From assembly GCF_002946355.1 (NCBI RefSeq), contig NZ_PKOZ01000003.1:117322-181321 (forward strand): DNA of 64,000 nucleotides. Direction: 5' to 3'. Below the pieces are notes generated by a model. The model did not search any database and was not told the DNA's origin. It was given only the letters and a program-made list of their open reading frames with translations. Position 1 is the stretch's first letter. Each line of letters opens with the position of its first letter. Below are positions 1-9,716 of this stretch, piece by piece. Source of the DNA: Pradoshia eiseniae (GTDB lineage Bacteria > Bacillota > Bacilli > Bacillales > Pradoshiaceae). The position numbers were made by a program, and so were the translations under genes.

Positions 1-1
1 G

Positions 2-502
2 AAAATTCACCAATCCTCTCATGCACGCTATTTCGAAGACTTCCTGAAATTCGTGGAGTACGGAGAATCCAAACAGGAAATCATGAAAAATCATGTTATG
101 GAAATGGTGCAGGAGCATATCGGCGAGGTATATGAGCCTGAAAGCGAGGAAAGACGCCAATTTGAGGAGGCAATTGAAATCTGGGCCGACAGTCCTAAGC
201 GTGAACTGCAGGAGAAGCTCTCCACCGAACAGGTTGTCGAGGCAGCTGCCCAATTGGTTGAGCGCGAACCGGAAGTAGAGCTTAAAATGAAGCTTGACAG
301 TACTAGCATTAAAGGGCTGCTGGCTGATTTTGGCGAAACCATTCATTTAGCGAAAATCAATAACCGTTATGTTCTTCTTATTGAGGCTGACACGATTTTA
401 TTTGAAAAAGGCTTCTCCCCTATTGAATTCCATAAACCAGATGATTTGCATCAGGTAATTGAGAAGATCAGCAAGAAGTCCTATGAGGCCAATACGTTTT
501 AA
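2..502 (+). CDS. Hypothetical protein, duplicated gene copy 1 (5' end outside window)
   Basis: The frame is open from the first bases of the window and ends at TAA 500-502; 166 codons are visible and the start lies upstream. The product is acidic and soluble, with no membrane segment or signal peptide; the middle is rich in Glu and likely helical, and the C-terminal third (ending ISKKSYEANTF) looks alpha/beta. It matches the gene at 13342-13863 almost base for base; the clear differences are one Ala/Ser codon (near base 169) and one silent C/T (near base 316). I do not recognise the family. A strong terminator follows. Function unknown; that it is a real gene is supported by the frame being kept in both copies. 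Confidence 0.75.
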   Translation, partial: KIHQSSHARYFEDFLKFVEYGESKQEIMKNHVMEMVQEHIGEVYEPESEERRQFEEAIEIWADSPKRELQEKLSTEQVVEAAAQLVEREPEVELKMKLDSTSIKGLLADFGETIHLAKINNRYVLLIEADTILFEKGFSPIEFHKPDDLHQVIEKISKKSYEANTF

Positions 503-503
503 A
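2..503 (+). repeat. Direct repeat, left copy
   Basis: Bases 2-503 match 13363-13864 with about two mismatches. Homology stops one base after the stop codon; the left limit lies outside the window. The two copies are in the same orientation and bracket about 12.8 kb carrying the hexuronate operon. Confidence 0.9.
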
Positions 504-513
504 TGTCTTTTTA

Positions 514-557
514 AACAGGATAGAGTCACCTTCATTCAGGTGACTCTATCCTGTTTC
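514..557 (+). terminator. Rho-independent terminator of the left duplicate gene
   Basis: Perfect 17-bp arms at 514-530 and 539-555 (AACAGGATAGAGTCACC and its complement) with an 8-base loop, just after the stop at 502. The right copy of the gene has an unrelated terminator. Confidence 0.85.
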
Positions 558-576
558 GTCTCTATAATTTCCTTAG

Positions 577-792
577 ATATACTTCACCTCTTTTAGGTCC
601 ATTGGTCCGATTTCTCTGGGCACAGCAACCCCCATTCCTTTTTATGCCGATATAATGATAGATGTATTAAATATCCGGATTAACCAATAAGATACTATAG
701 CCTATAATCAGGTTGAGGATACCTATACAATTCGGATTACTATTCGCTATCCATTAGTGTTTTTTCATGATGGTAGTTTTTTTCTCCGATAG
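577..792 (+). pseudogene. Possible decayed reading frame, unidentified
   Basis: One frame reads through 577-792 apart from a single TAA at 688-690. The conceptual product has protein-like character (GTATPIPFYADIMIDVLNIR before the stop, TYTIRITIRYPLVFFHDGS after it). There is no start codon with a ribosome binding site. I cannot name a family. Nothing else is visible between 558 and 961. Confidence 0.25.
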
Positions 793-961
793 CTTGTATT
801 TTACTAATATTCTCAAAGTTTTTCGGTATGTTAAATGACATATTGTAACTCTATTATCAATTTAGTGAAAATTCTTTACAGTTTACCAATATCCTCACAA
901 ACAAAAGGTTCAACCGCTTTTTATCGAATCCTTTATTTTAATAGTAAGGAGGTAATGTTTA

Positions 962-1262
962 ATGTGTGTAGATGAAGAATATGAGATTAGGTATCCTTAT
1001 GAATTGCGGCATTTAGAAAGTGAGGGCATTTTAGTATCACCAACAAATTACCAGTATGGACTGATCGGGCTCTCAGAGCATATAGGCGGCTTATTTATAT
1101 TAAGAATTTTTTGCGTTATTCCGAGATTCGAGACATGAAGCTTATACCATTAAAGATGAAATTACAACGTTTACCTTCGATAATCACGAAAAGCTCTCGG
1201 CATTATTTCACCGTCTGACAGGAATGACCGCTTTTGAATTTATGCTTTTAAAGATTATGTAG
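962..1262 (+). pseudogene. Frameshifted small gene, unknown function
   Basis: An ATG at 962 follows a good ribosome binding site (AAGGAGG). The first frame gives 58 residues and stops at 1136-1138. A second frame continues the same protein after a run of six T near 1113-1119: removing one T joins ...GGLFILRIF to ALFRDSRHEAYTIKDEITT... and runs to TAG 1260-1262, giving about 99 residues. The C-terminal part (KLSALFHRLTGMTAFEFMLL) looks like a natural protein. Either a true one-base insertion or a homopolymer sequencing error. Family not recognised. Confidence 0.55.
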
Positions 1263-1432
1263 CATCGTACAATGAGCGAAGGATATCAAATACTATAGCA
1301 ATAAACATATTAAGCAAAATTGACTAGCATAAGTCAAATATAAACACCGAACTCATACCAGCCAATCTACTATTACTACTTAATAAAAATTTTAACTTTA
1401 ACAGGTTTCTACCATAGACCCCTAAAAATTAC

Positions 1433-2284
1433 TTAAACTCCCGAGTAAGCTGAGAATCCACCATCTACTGGAATCACCACTCCATTGACAAATCCTGATA
1501 ATCTTTCATCAACGAGCCACAATAACGTCCCTACTAATTCTGACTGTTCTCCGAATCTTCCCATCGGTGTATGTTCAATGATTTTCTGTGCTCTTTCACT
1601 TAGCGACCCATCTTCAGTGACTAAAAGATCATAGTTTTGTTCCGTCAGAAAGAAACCAGGTGCAATTGCATTGACACGTATTCCAACCTTAGAAAGATAT
1701 ACACAAAGCCATTGAGTGAAATTATTGATTGCTGCTTTTGCCGCACTGTAGGCAGGAATTTTTGTCAAAGGAGTATAAGCATTCATGGAAGAAATATTTA
1801 TTATGGAACACCCCTTTTTTCCTACCATATCAGAAGCAAAAATTTGAGTTGGTAGCAACGTTCCTAGATAATTTAGATTCAGTACATATTCAATACCACT
1901 TTTATCTAAATTAAATAAAGTTTTTTCATCTCTGAAACATGAATCTGCATCGCCATTCAAGTGTTCAGTGGACGTTGTTGCACTACTATGATTGCCACCT
2001 GCTGCATTAATTAAGATATCACATGTACCCAAAGTATTTTTCACTAAATCATTCGCTTTTTTTAACTGCTCTACCTGTAATACATCTGCTACAACCGGAA
2101 TGGCTATTCCACCCTGACCTGTAATCTCTTGAACTACTTTGTTTAATTTATCTTGATTACGACCGATAATTGCGACTTTTACGCCACATTCGGCAAGCGA
2201 CTTAGCAAAACCACTCCCCAATATACCACTACCACCTGTTATTACCGCTACTTTCCCTTTCAAGTCCGTATGTATAGGAATCAT
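1433..2284 (-). CDS. uxuB: UxuB-like short-chain dehydrogenase (fructuronate/mannonate oxidoreductase)
   Basis: A 283-residue short-chain dehydrogenase: N-terminal dinucleotide motif GGSGILGSG, NAAGG in the NAG position, catalytic Ser (NISSMNAY) and YSAAK. The insert around residues 100-130 and its place in a uronate operon match the YjmF/UxuB type, which interconverts fructuronate and mannonate with NAD(H). Start chosen at 2284, where GGGAGAG lies 6-7 bases upstream; an in-frame ATG eight codons earlier has no such site. It is the last gene of the operon. No mannonate dehydratase (uxuA) is present in the window, so its product would need an enzyme encoded elsewhere. It could instead act on a related sugar acid. 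Confidence 0.7.
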   Translation of the reverse strand: MIPIHTDLKGKVAVITGGSGILGSGFAKSLAECGVKVAIIGRNQDKLNKVVQEITGQGGIAIPVVADVLQVEQLKKANDLVKNTLGTCDILINAAGGNHSSATTSTEHLNGDADSCFRDEKTLFNLDKSGIEYVLNLNYLGTLLPTQIFASDMVGKKGCSIINISSMNAYTPLTKIPAYSAAKAAINNFTQWLCVYLSKVGIRVNAIAPGFFLTEQNYDLLVTEDGSLSERAQKIIEHTPMGRFGEQSELVGTLLWLVDERLSGFVNGVVIPVDGGFSAYSGV

Positions 2285-2317
2285 ATTTAGCTCTCCCTTT
2301 AGTAGCATATTTTAACT

Positions 2318-3304
2318 TCACCTTGAAGGAATCTGTTTTTCATTTTCAATCAAAAGTATTTCTTCGAGATTAGGAGCACCATCCCAATCACCCTTATATT
2401 GGGTAGCCAAAGCTCCCAATATATTTGCCCGGCGCAATGCATGATGCAATGACCTTAAAATCCCTTCGTGACTAGCCAAATTTTCCTCTTCTAACAAAAC
2501 CGATAATAATCCTGCTGCAAAGGCATCACCAGCACCTACCGTGTCTACAATTCGATTGACCTTATACGCACTAGATTCAATTATTTGATCCTTATAGAAA
2601 CCCTTAGATCCCTGTTCCCCTAATTTAAGAGCTACAATTTTAGGACCCATTTCAATAAATTGCTTGCCGTAATTTTCAACTGACTGATTACCAAGTAAAA
2701 ATTCTGCTTCCTCTAAACCAGGCATAAAAATATCACAAAGTGGAATTAAGGAAAGCAATACTTCTTTTGCCTTCTCTTCTGTCCAAAGTTTTCTTCTTAA
2801 ATTCGGATCAAAAGAAATGGATAACCCTTGCTTTCTTGCAAAAACCATCACTTCTCTTATGAATTCAACCGTGTTTTCACCAAGTGCGGGCGTAATTCCT
2901 GTTACGTGAAGATGTAATGCGTTTTCAAACCAATCCTCTTTTACATCCTCCTGAGAGAACAGACTTGCCGCAGAATTTTTACGATAATAATAGACATTTG
3001 GATCCCCATATCCCTTATTTTCTTTAAAGCATATAGCTGTATTTTTATGTACTTCTCTCTTCACTCTTGATACATCGATTCCTTCACCCGCCAATGTAGA
3101 AAGAATGAAATCACCAAATGGGTCCTTACCTAGCTTACTAATCCAACGAACCTTCTTTTGCAATCTTGCAAGAGTGATAGCCACATTGGATTCTGCTCCT
3201 GCCAATGATTTCATAAATAGAGGCGCATAATTTAATGAATTGTCCGTAATTGGTTGAAAAAGCACCATACTTTCTCCAACTGTCACTACATCCACTTTAC
3301 TCAT
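2318..3304 (-). CDS. kdgK: 2-keto-3-deoxygluconate kinase
   Basis: A 328-residue PfkB-family sugar kinase that should phosphorylate 2-keto-3-deoxygluconate to KDPG with ATP. Seen: N-terminal GESMVLFQP, the substrate-site stretch around AGAESNVAITLARL (about residues 35-49), and the C-terminal signature DTVGAGDAFAAG with the catalytic Asp. Length fits the family. It starts 4 bases after kdgA ends, with AGGTG as ribosome binding site, so the two are translationally close. Its product is the direct substrate of KdgA. Confidence 0.85.
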   Translation of the reverse strand: MSKVDVVTVGESMVLFQPITDNSLNYAPLFMKSLAGAESNVAITLARLQKKVRWISKLGKDPFGDFILSTLAGEGIDVSRVKREVHKNTAICFKENKGYGDPNVYYYRKNSAASLFSQEDVKEDWFENALHLHVTGITPALGENTVEFIREVMVFARKQGLSISFDPNLRRKLWTEEKAKEVLLSLIPLCDIFMPGLEEAEFLLGNQSVENYGKQFIEMGPKIVALKLGEQGSKGFYKDQIIESSAYKVNRIVDTVGAGDAFAAGLLSVLLEEENLASHEGILRSLHHALRRANILGALATQYKGDWDGAPNLEEILLIENEKQIPSR

Positions 3305-3307
3305 CCA

Positions 3308-3943
3308 TTACACCTCGTTTGCCAATTGAATAAAGGCTTTTGCTCTTTTCGTAATTTCTCCATAATTTCCTTGCTCCACCAATGCGTTAGACACTAAATT
3401 CCCGCCTAATCCTACACCTATCGCCCCATTTTTTAATGTTTGTTGAATATTTTCTTCATTTATTCCCCCTGTTGCAATTAACGGAATATGATTAAGAGGA
3501 GCTTTAATATCTTTAATATAATTTACCCCCAATGACCCTATCGGAAATACTTTTACAGCTTTTGAACCAAGGTTATACGCCTTTGTTATTTCAGTAGGTG
3601 TCAACGCACCTGACCAAACGTCAATCTCATTATTCACACAGTATTGGATTACTTTCTCATCTAGATTAGGAGAAATAATATACTCTGCTCCGGCATCAAT
3701 TGCTTTTTTTGCCAACTCTACATTTAATACAGTACCTGCCCCAATGATTAGTTGATTGCCGTATGTCTGTTTTAACTCACGTATCATAAGGTCTGCATTT
3801 TCGGTATTCATAGTTACTTCAAGAAATAAAATCCCTCCATCTAACAATGCCTGTGCAACTGAAATAACAGTTCCTGTTGGTATACCTCGGATGATTGCTA
3901 TAATTTTTTCCCGTTTCAATACTTCCAATAAATCCTCTTTCAT
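3308..3943 (-). CDS. kdgA: KDPG/KHG aldolase
   Basis: A 211-residue class I aldolase that cleaves 2-keto-3-deoxy-6-phosphogluconate to pyruvate and glyceraldehyde-3-phosphate. Seen: LEVTMNTE with the general-base Glu, the Schiff-base Lys in KAVKVFPIG, and the glycine-rich phosphate site near IATGGINEEN. Length is normal. An AAGGAGCGG site sits 7 bases upstream of ATG. It lies between uxaA and kdgK in the operon and is its last catabolic step. Confidence 0.9.
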   Translation of the reverse strand: MKEDLLEVLKREKIIAIIRGIPTGTVISVAQALLDGGILFLEVTMNTENADLMIRELKQTYGNQLIIGAGTVLNVELAKKAIDAGAEYIISPNLDEKVIQYCVNNEIDVWSGALTPTEITKAYNLGSKAVKVFPIGSLGVNYIKDIKAPLNHIPLIATGGINEENIQQTLKNGAIGVGLGGNLVSNALVEQGNYGEITKRAKAFIQLANEV

Positions 3944-3958
3944 CCTAAGTCCGCTCCT

Positions 3959-5449
3959 TTATAAAGTAACACCTGTTTTAAAGATGGAAATTTCTCGAAA
4001 ATTGTTAATCTCGTTATTTACTAGCCTTCCACCAGCAATTTCAACTATAAATTCGATAAATTCCTCTAATACTTTCTCTTCTGACATGTCTTCTACTAAA
4101 ATGCCAGCATTATAATCAATCCAATGTTTCTTATTTTCATAAAGTGGTGTATTGCTGGATATTTTCACTGTTGGCACAAATGTACCGAATGGTGTACCCC
4201 TTCCAGTAGTGAATAGCACCATATGGCAACCAGCCGCTGCTAAGGCCGAAGAGGCCACTAAATCATTCCCTGGTGCAGCCAGAAGATTTAAGCCGTTTAT
4301 CTGCAATCTTTCTCCATATTGCAAAACATCTTCCACAACTGAAATGCCGGCCTTTTGCGTGCAGCCAAGTGATTTATCCTCAAGTGTTGTTATACCGCCT
4401 GCTTTATTTCCAGGTGAAGGATTTTCAAATACTGGTTGTTTATTATCAATAAAATATTGTTTAAAATCATTGATCAAAGCGACTATTTTCTCGAAGACAT
4501 ATTTATCTTTAGCACGCTCCATTAGGATAGTTTCAGCTCCAAACATTTCTGGCACTTCTGTTAAAACGGTCGTTCCCCCCTGAGCTACTAGAAAATCAGA
4601 TAATTTCCCCAGTAGCGGGTTGGCCGTTATGCCTGAGAGACCATCTGATCCTCCACATTTTAAACCAATTTTCAACTCAGATAATGGAATATCCTCACGT
4701 TGATCTGATTGAGCAGCAAATACAATCCCCTTTAGATAGTTCACCCCTGCTTCAACTTCATCCTTCACTTCCTGAGACAATAAAAACTTAACCCGAGAAG
4801 AGTCAACTTCCCCTACCATTGCTTTGAATTGGTCTAGTTCATTATTTTCACACCCAAGTCCTATTACCAATACTCCGCCAGCATTCGGATGATTCACAGC
4901 ATTCGCCAAAATCTTCCTTGTATTTTCGAGGTCATCTCCTAGCTGAGAGCAACCATAACTATGCTTTAGGACAAGGACATTTTCAAACGGAGTTATATCA
5001 CCCACTTCTTCTTTAAATCTTCTAACAATCTGATCTCCAATTCCATTAATACAGCCAACAGTTGGTACAATCCAAAGCTCATTGCGTATGCCAACATTTC
5101 CATTCTTCCTTCTATATCCTTTAAATGTTGTATTTCTATTCTTATATGGATTCTCGATAAAGGTAGGCAAATATTCATATTCTTTAATATCATGTAAGTT
5201 CGTTTTGGCATTATGGGTATGAACCCAGGACCCTACTTGTATACAATTTGTAGCTTGACCAATTGGGTATCCATACTTTTTAATGTCTGCACCAGCCGGA
5301 ATGCTTTCTAAAGCGATCTTATGACCACGTTCGATATCATCAACCAACAATATTTCCGATTTTCGAACGACGATTTTTTCACCTTTATTAAAATTTCTTA
5401 GCGCAACAGCAACGTTATCCTTATCATTTAAAGTGATAAATTCCTTCAT
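3959..5449 (-). CDS. uxaA: Altronate dehydratase
   Basis: A 496-residue UxaA, converting altronate to 2-keto-3-deoxygluconate. The N-terminal SAF domain (about residues 10-85) carries GHKIALESIPAG and KYGYPIGQA, ending in VHTHN; the long C-terminal domain contains HSYGCSQLGDD and LKCGGSDGLSG, with Cys residues expected to hold iron. Start taken at 5449 because GGTGAG lies directly upstream; an in-frame ATG at 5461 has no ribosome binding site of its own. Midway in the operon. Confidence 0.87.
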   Translation of the reverse strand: MKEFITLNDKDNVAVALRNFNKGEKIVVRKSEILLVDDIERGHKIALESIPAGADIKKYGYPIGQATNCIQVGSWVHTHNAKTNLHDIKEYEYLPTFIENPYKNRNTTFKGYRRKNGNVGIRNELWIVPTVGCINGIGDQIVRRFKEEVGDITPFENVLVLKHSYGCSQLGDDLENTRKILANAVNHPNAGGVLVIGLGCENNELDQFKAMVGEVDSSRVKFLLSQEVKDEVEAGVNYLKGIVFAAQSDQREDIPLSELKIGLKCGGSDGLSGITANPLLGKLSDFLVAQGGTTVLTEVPEMFGAETILMERAKDKYVFEKIVALINDFKQYFIDNKQPVFENPSPGNKAGGITTLEDKSLGCTQKAGISVVEDVLQYGERLQINGLNLLAAPGNDLVASSALAAAGCHMVLFTTGRGTPFGTFVPTVKISSNTPLYENKKHWIDYNAGILVEDMSEEKVLEEFIEFIVEIAGGRLVNNEINNFREISIFKTGVTL

Positions 5450-5506
5450 ACTTCTCACCATCTTTTGAGTATTGTTGAAAGTCAGTCCTTAGCTTACAAT
5501 AATCTT

Positions 5507-6964
5507 CTAGCCATTTAGCAAAAGTGCTTGAACAGCTACTTTCATACCTTCTCTTTCAATAATATTTAAAAAATTAGCCACGTAGTCCGTTAATTCAGGT
5601 ATTCTATTTAAATCGCAATCCCATAATTGTTCATTCGCAAGTACTTGAACGACTAATTCTCTTAAGTTCATCTCTTCTCCTTCATAACGGTTCCATTGTT
5701 GCTTGAAAAATTCTAAAACCCATTCATCGTCAACCAATTCGATTGATTTCTCAAAACGCCGCCCTTTATAAAATGAAATCCAAGCACTTAAGGAAAAGGA
5801 AAGTGCTCTCGGAATCTCATTAAACTGGTCCACATAATCTAATAAGCTCGTTAAATTTCTTGCTTTGAATTTAGACATTGCATTAAGAGAGATACTTAAC
5901 AAATAATGATGAATATACGGATTTGAAAATCGATTTAATACTTCATCCGCAAATTTGTTTAACTCCTCCTTAGGTAAATGAAGAATAGGAATGATTTCTT
6001 TAAACATCAGCTGATCAAGAAATTTTTTTATATCTCGATCTAATACTGCTTCTCGTACAGTATCAATCCCACACAAATAAGCTACAGATGTCATTGCTGT
6101 ATGAGCTCCATTTAAAATGCGTACTTTACTTTCCCGATATGGCTCCAAATCTTTTACAATTTTGACATTTAAACCTGCTTGTTCTGCCGGAAACTCTCTC
6201 TTTAACCATTCCGGTCCTTCAATCGCCCATAAATGATACGGTTCTCCCACAACAATCAATTGATCTTGGTAACCGAGTTTCTCCTGAATTTCATCAATCT
6301 GATCTTTGGGAAACCCAGGTACAATTCGGTCCACAAGTGAATTACAAAATGTATTTGCTTGAAGAATCCATTCTCGAAAATCTTTATCTAGATTCCAAAT
6401 TTGTGCATATTTCAGAACGATTTCCTTTATTTTGTCTCCATTTTGAGTAATCAGTTCACATGGAATTATGACAAGTCCCTTATCCTTATCTCCATTAAAC
6501 GCTAAAAACCGATGATAGAGAAACGTCGTTAGTTTTGCAGGGAAGCTGTTATTCGATTGGTCATTCAGAAGGTCATTTTCATTGAAGATTATTCCTGCTT
6601 CTGTCGTGTTGGAAATGATAAACCTTAAATCAACACTCCTAGCCAATAACAAATATTCATCATATTCGTTATAAATATTTAATGCCCTACTAACAGATTG
6701 AACTACCCCAAATTCTTGCGTCGCCTTACCATTTGAAATCCCTTGCAGAACACATGTATATAATCCGTCCTGTTCGTTAATAACATTTGCTGTTCCATTA
6801 TTCGTAGATTGAACGATAACAATGCTTCCATTAAAAAGATTTTGTTTATTCATTGTATCAATCATCCAATCGGCAAAAGCTCTTAAAAAATTCCCTGTTC
6901 CAAACTGAAGGACTTTCTCTGGGTGTTCTTTTTTCTCAATCAGCATACTATTCAATTTTTTCAA
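5507..6964 (-). CDS. uxaB: Tagaturonate reductase
   Basis: A 485-residue member of the long-chain mannitol dehydrogenase family, reducing tagaturonate to altronate with NADH. Seen: LQFGTGNFLRAF nucleotide-binding loop near the N-terminus and the catalytic KVRILNGAHT stretch. Start placed at TTG 6964, which has a perfect AGGAGG 6 bases upstream; a longer frame reaching 7027 would overlap the end of uxaC and lacks a site. Length then matches family members of about 480 residues. Confidence 0.85.
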   Translation of the reverse strand: MKKLNSMLIEKKEHPEKVLQFGTGNFLRAFADWMIDTMNKQNLFNGSIVIVQSTNNGTANVINEQDGLYTCVLQGISNGKATQEFGVVQSVSRALNIYNEYDEYLLLARSVDLRFIISNTTEAGIIFNENDLLNDQSNNSFPAKLTTFLYHRFLAFNGDKDKGLVIIPCELITQNGDKIKEIVLKYAQIWNLDKDFREWILQANTFCNSLVDRIVPGFPKDQIDEIQEKLGYQDQLIVVGEPYHLWAIEGPEWLKREFPAEQAGLNVKIVKDLEPYRESKVRILNGAHTAMTSVAYLCGIDTVREAVLDRDIKKFLDQLMFKEIIPILHLPKEELNKFADEVLNRFSNPYIHHYLLSISLNAMSKFKARNLTSLLDYVDQFNEIPRALSFSLSAWISFYKGRRFEKSIELVDDEWVLEFFKQQWNRYEGEEMNLRELVVQVLANEQLWDCDLNRIPELTDYVANFLNIIEREGMKVAVQALLLNG

Positions 6965-6990
6965 AGTAATCCTCCTTCTGACTTGCAATC

Positions 6991-8391
6991 TTACATTTGA
7001 AAATATTTGTTTGCATTGTGATAACAAATCCCTTGAACAATAGCCGCTAAGAGGTTCTCATCATTCGGCACTTCTCCATTTTCTACCCATTGACCAATCA
7101 AATCACAAACCAATCTTCTAAAATACTCATGGCGAGTGTAAGATAAAAAACTTCTTGAATCCGTTAGCATTCCGATAAAACGGCTTAGAAGTCCTAAATT
7201 AGCTAATGCCTTCATCTGCTCTAACATTCCATCTTTTTGGTCGTTAAACCACCAGGCCGTTCCGAACTGAATCTTCCCAGCAACGCCTCCACCTTGAAAA
7301 CTACCAATTAAACTTGCTAAGACATAATTATCTTTTGGATTTAATGAATACAAAATCGTCTTCGGTAAGGCATTTGCTCGCTCCAATGCATCAAGTAGAT
7401 CACATAAAGGTTTGGCAATTTGAGCATCGTTAATGCTGTCATAACCAGTATCAGGTCCGAGTTGATTGAGCATTCGTGTATTATTGTTTCTGGAAGCATT
7501 GATATGGAATTGCATCACCCAACCAAGGCGAGCATACTGCTTTCCTAAAAACGTTAATGTATACGATTTATACTTTGTTTCTTCTTCAATAGAAACCTTT
7601 CCAAGTTGAAGAGCTTTCTTATATATTGCTGCCGCTTCATCCTTTGTTGTCTCCTCATACATCACCGTGTCAAGCGCATGGTCAGAAACTCGCCCACCTA
7701 ATGAATGGAAGTATTCGATACGTGATTGCAAGGCCAATAAGAATTGATCATAATCGTCCATTCTTATGTTCGTTACTGCCTCTAATTTTTGTACCCATTC
7801 CTTAAAGCCTTCTCTATTGATTTCCAAACCTTTGTCTGGTCGGAAACTTGGTAGCACCTTTACGTCAAAATCCTTTTCTTCCTTTAGCTTCAAATGATAT
7901 TCAAGCGAATCAACTGGATCATCTGTTGTACAAACAATTTCTACATTTGACTTCGTAATAAAATCTCTCACAGCAAATCCATCAGAATGTAATTTTTCAT
8001 TCACTGTTTTCCAAATGGCAGGTGCACTATTTTCATTCAAAATTTCATATATGCCAAAAAAGCGTTGTAACTCCAAATGCGTCCAATTATATAAAGGATT
8101 TCCGATTGTCATTGGTACAGTTTTTGACCAAGCTAAAAATTTCTCATAATCACTTGCCGATCCTGTAATATATTCCTCTTTAATTCCATTTGCTCGCATG
8201 GCCCGCCACTTATAATGATCTCCATATAACCATGCTTCCGTCAGATTATTAAATTTTTTATTTTCATATATTTCTTTCGGGCTTAAGTGACAGTGGTAAT
8301 CAATAATGGGCATATCTTTTGCATAATTATAGTAAAGTTTATAAGCTGTATCATTTGTTAATAGAAAATGATCATCCATAAATTGTTTCAT
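6991..8391 (-). CDS. uxaC: Glucuronate/galacturonate isomerase
   Basis: A 466-residue uronate isomerase of the amidohydrolase superfamily, converting glucuronate to fructuronate or galacturonate to tagaturonate. Seen: the metal-binding HxH in DYHCHLSPKEI near residue 33, WLYGDHYKWRAMRANG, TTDDPVDSLEYH and LTDSRSFLSYTRHEYFRR near the end, all typical. GGAAGGTG precedes the ATG. It is the first enzyme gene after the transporter, so its substrate is likely the imported sugar acid. Confidence 0.9.
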   Translation of the reverse strand: MKQFMDDHFLLTNDTAYKLYYNYAKDMPIIDYHCHLSPKEIYENKKFNNLTEAWLYGDHYKWRAMRANGIKEEYITGSASDYEKFLAWSKTVPMTIGNPLYNWTHLELQRFFGIYEILNENSAPAIWKTVNEKLHSDGFAVRDFITKSNVEIVCTTDDPVDSLEYHLKLKEEKDFDVKVLPSFRPDKGLEINREGFKEWVQKLEAVTNIRMDDYDQFLLALQSRIEYFHSLGGRVSDHALDTVMYEETTKDEAAAIYKKALQLGKVSIEEETKYKSYTLTFLGKQYARLGWVMQFHINASRNNNTRMLNQLGPDTGYDSINDAQIAKPLCDLLDALERANALPKTILYSLNPKDNYVLASLIGSFQGGGVAGKIQFGTAWWFNDQKDGMLEQMKALANLGLLSRFIGMLTDSRSFLSYTRHEYFRRLVCDLIGQWVENGEVPNDENLLAAIVQGICYHNANKYFQM

Positions 8392-8435
8392 AGAAACACC
8401 TTCCTACATTTCGAATTATCAAAACATCAAATCCG

Positions 8436-9716
8436 CTAATTATTCATCAATTCTGGTAAAAAGAGCGTAAACTGAGGGAAAAACGTAATGATCAATAACA
8501 CAAGGATCATAGCTACGTAGAAAGGGAGCATTCCAATAGCTGTTTTTTCCATCGAAATTTTCCCTATCGCACATCCTACAAACATGGCAGTACCAACCGG
8601 AGGAGTGATTAATCCAATTGCTAAGTTTAATATAAGCACTACACCAAAATGAACCGGATCCATACCTGCACTCATGGCAACTGGTAATAGAATTGGTGTT
8701 GCGATAAGAATAAGAGGTGCCATATCCATAAACATACCTAAAACTAGTAATATCAAATTAATAATTAATAACGTAACGATATCATTTGGTGAAAAGGCAG
8801 TTAACGTATCCGTCACAATTGCCGGAACTTTCAATAACGCCAATAACCATCCGAATGCGGAAGAAGCCGATATTAAAAACAATACCATCGACAATGTCTT
8901 AAACGTTCTTTTCAATATAATCGACATTCTTGAAAGTGGAATATCACGATACACAAAAAATGTAATGATGAATGCATACACGGCACCAATAGCTGCGCTT
9001 TCAGTTGCCGTAAAGATTCCCGTAACAATACCACCAATAATAATAACCGCCGTGAACAAGCCAAGTAATCCTTCACGAATGATTTTAGGAATTTCTTCTC
9101 TTGGAATAGGATCACCTTTTGGATAATTCCTTTTTACAGCGATTACATAAGACAAAATCATCAAAATAAGACCCAGTAATAACCCTGGAATAATTCCACC
9201 CATAAATAGCGCACCTACCGAAACGCCACCTGCAGCAGTTGAATAAATAATCATATTATGACTTGGTGGAATCATAACTCCTTGGGCAGCACTTGAAATA
9301 GTGACACTAACCGAGTAATCTGTATCGTAGCCTTTCTTTTTCATCATTGGAATCAAAACGGAGCCAATAGAGGATACATCAGCTACTGCAGATCCAGAAA
9401 TACCGCCAAAAAATGTACTTGCCAACACATTCACCATAGCTAATCCACCGCGGACTTTTCCGATAATTACGTTAGACAAATTAATTAACCTTCGTGAAAT
9501 CCCACCTTCATTCATAATTTCTCCAGCCAATATAAAGAAAGGAATCGCTAATAAAGAAAAAGAATTCAAACCACTAACCATCCGTTGCACTAGAGCTGCT
9601 AAGTCAATATCTAAATAAAAACCTGTTAAAAAAGAAGAAATAACCAACGACAATGCTACTGGTACTCTTATTAGAAGAAGGAAGACAAAACTCCCCAATA
9701 ATATAAAAACTGCCAT
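8436..9716 (-). CDS. dctM: TRAP transporter large membrane subunit
   Basis: A 426-residue very hydrophobic protein with about 12 membrane segments, the ion-coupled channel subunit of a TRAP transporter. Seen: FFGGISGSAVADVSSIGS and IPPSHNMIIYSTAAG, conserved in DctM. Its ATG shares one base with the TAA of dctQ, so translation is coupled. Together with dctQ and dctP it should import hexuronate using an ion gradient. Confidence 0.88.
   Translation of the reverse strand: MAVFILLGSFVFLLLIRVPVALSLVISSFLTGFYLDIDLAALVQRMVSGLNSFSLLAIPFFILAGEIMNEGGISRRLINLSNVIIGKVRGGLAMVNVLASTFFGGISGSAVADVSSIGSVLIPMMKKKGYDTDYSVSVTISSAAQGVMIPPSHNMIIYSTAAGGVSVGALFMGGIIPGLLLGLILMILSYVIAVKRNYPKGDPIPREEIPKIIREGLLGLFTAVIIIGGIVTGIFTATESAAIGAVYAFIITFFVYRDIPLSRMSIILKRTFKTLSMVLFLISASSAFGWLLALLKVPAIVTDTLTAFSPNDIVTLLIINLILLVLGMFMDMAPLILIATPILLPVAMSAGMDPVHFGVVLILNLAIGLITPPVGTAMFVGCAIGKISMEKTAIGMLPFYVAMILVLLIITFFPQFTLFLPELMNN

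Noticed and set aside
53-502. Start of the left duplicate gene at the ATG at 53
   Set aside because: The same frame is open to the window edge and matches the longer right copy, so the real start is upstream.
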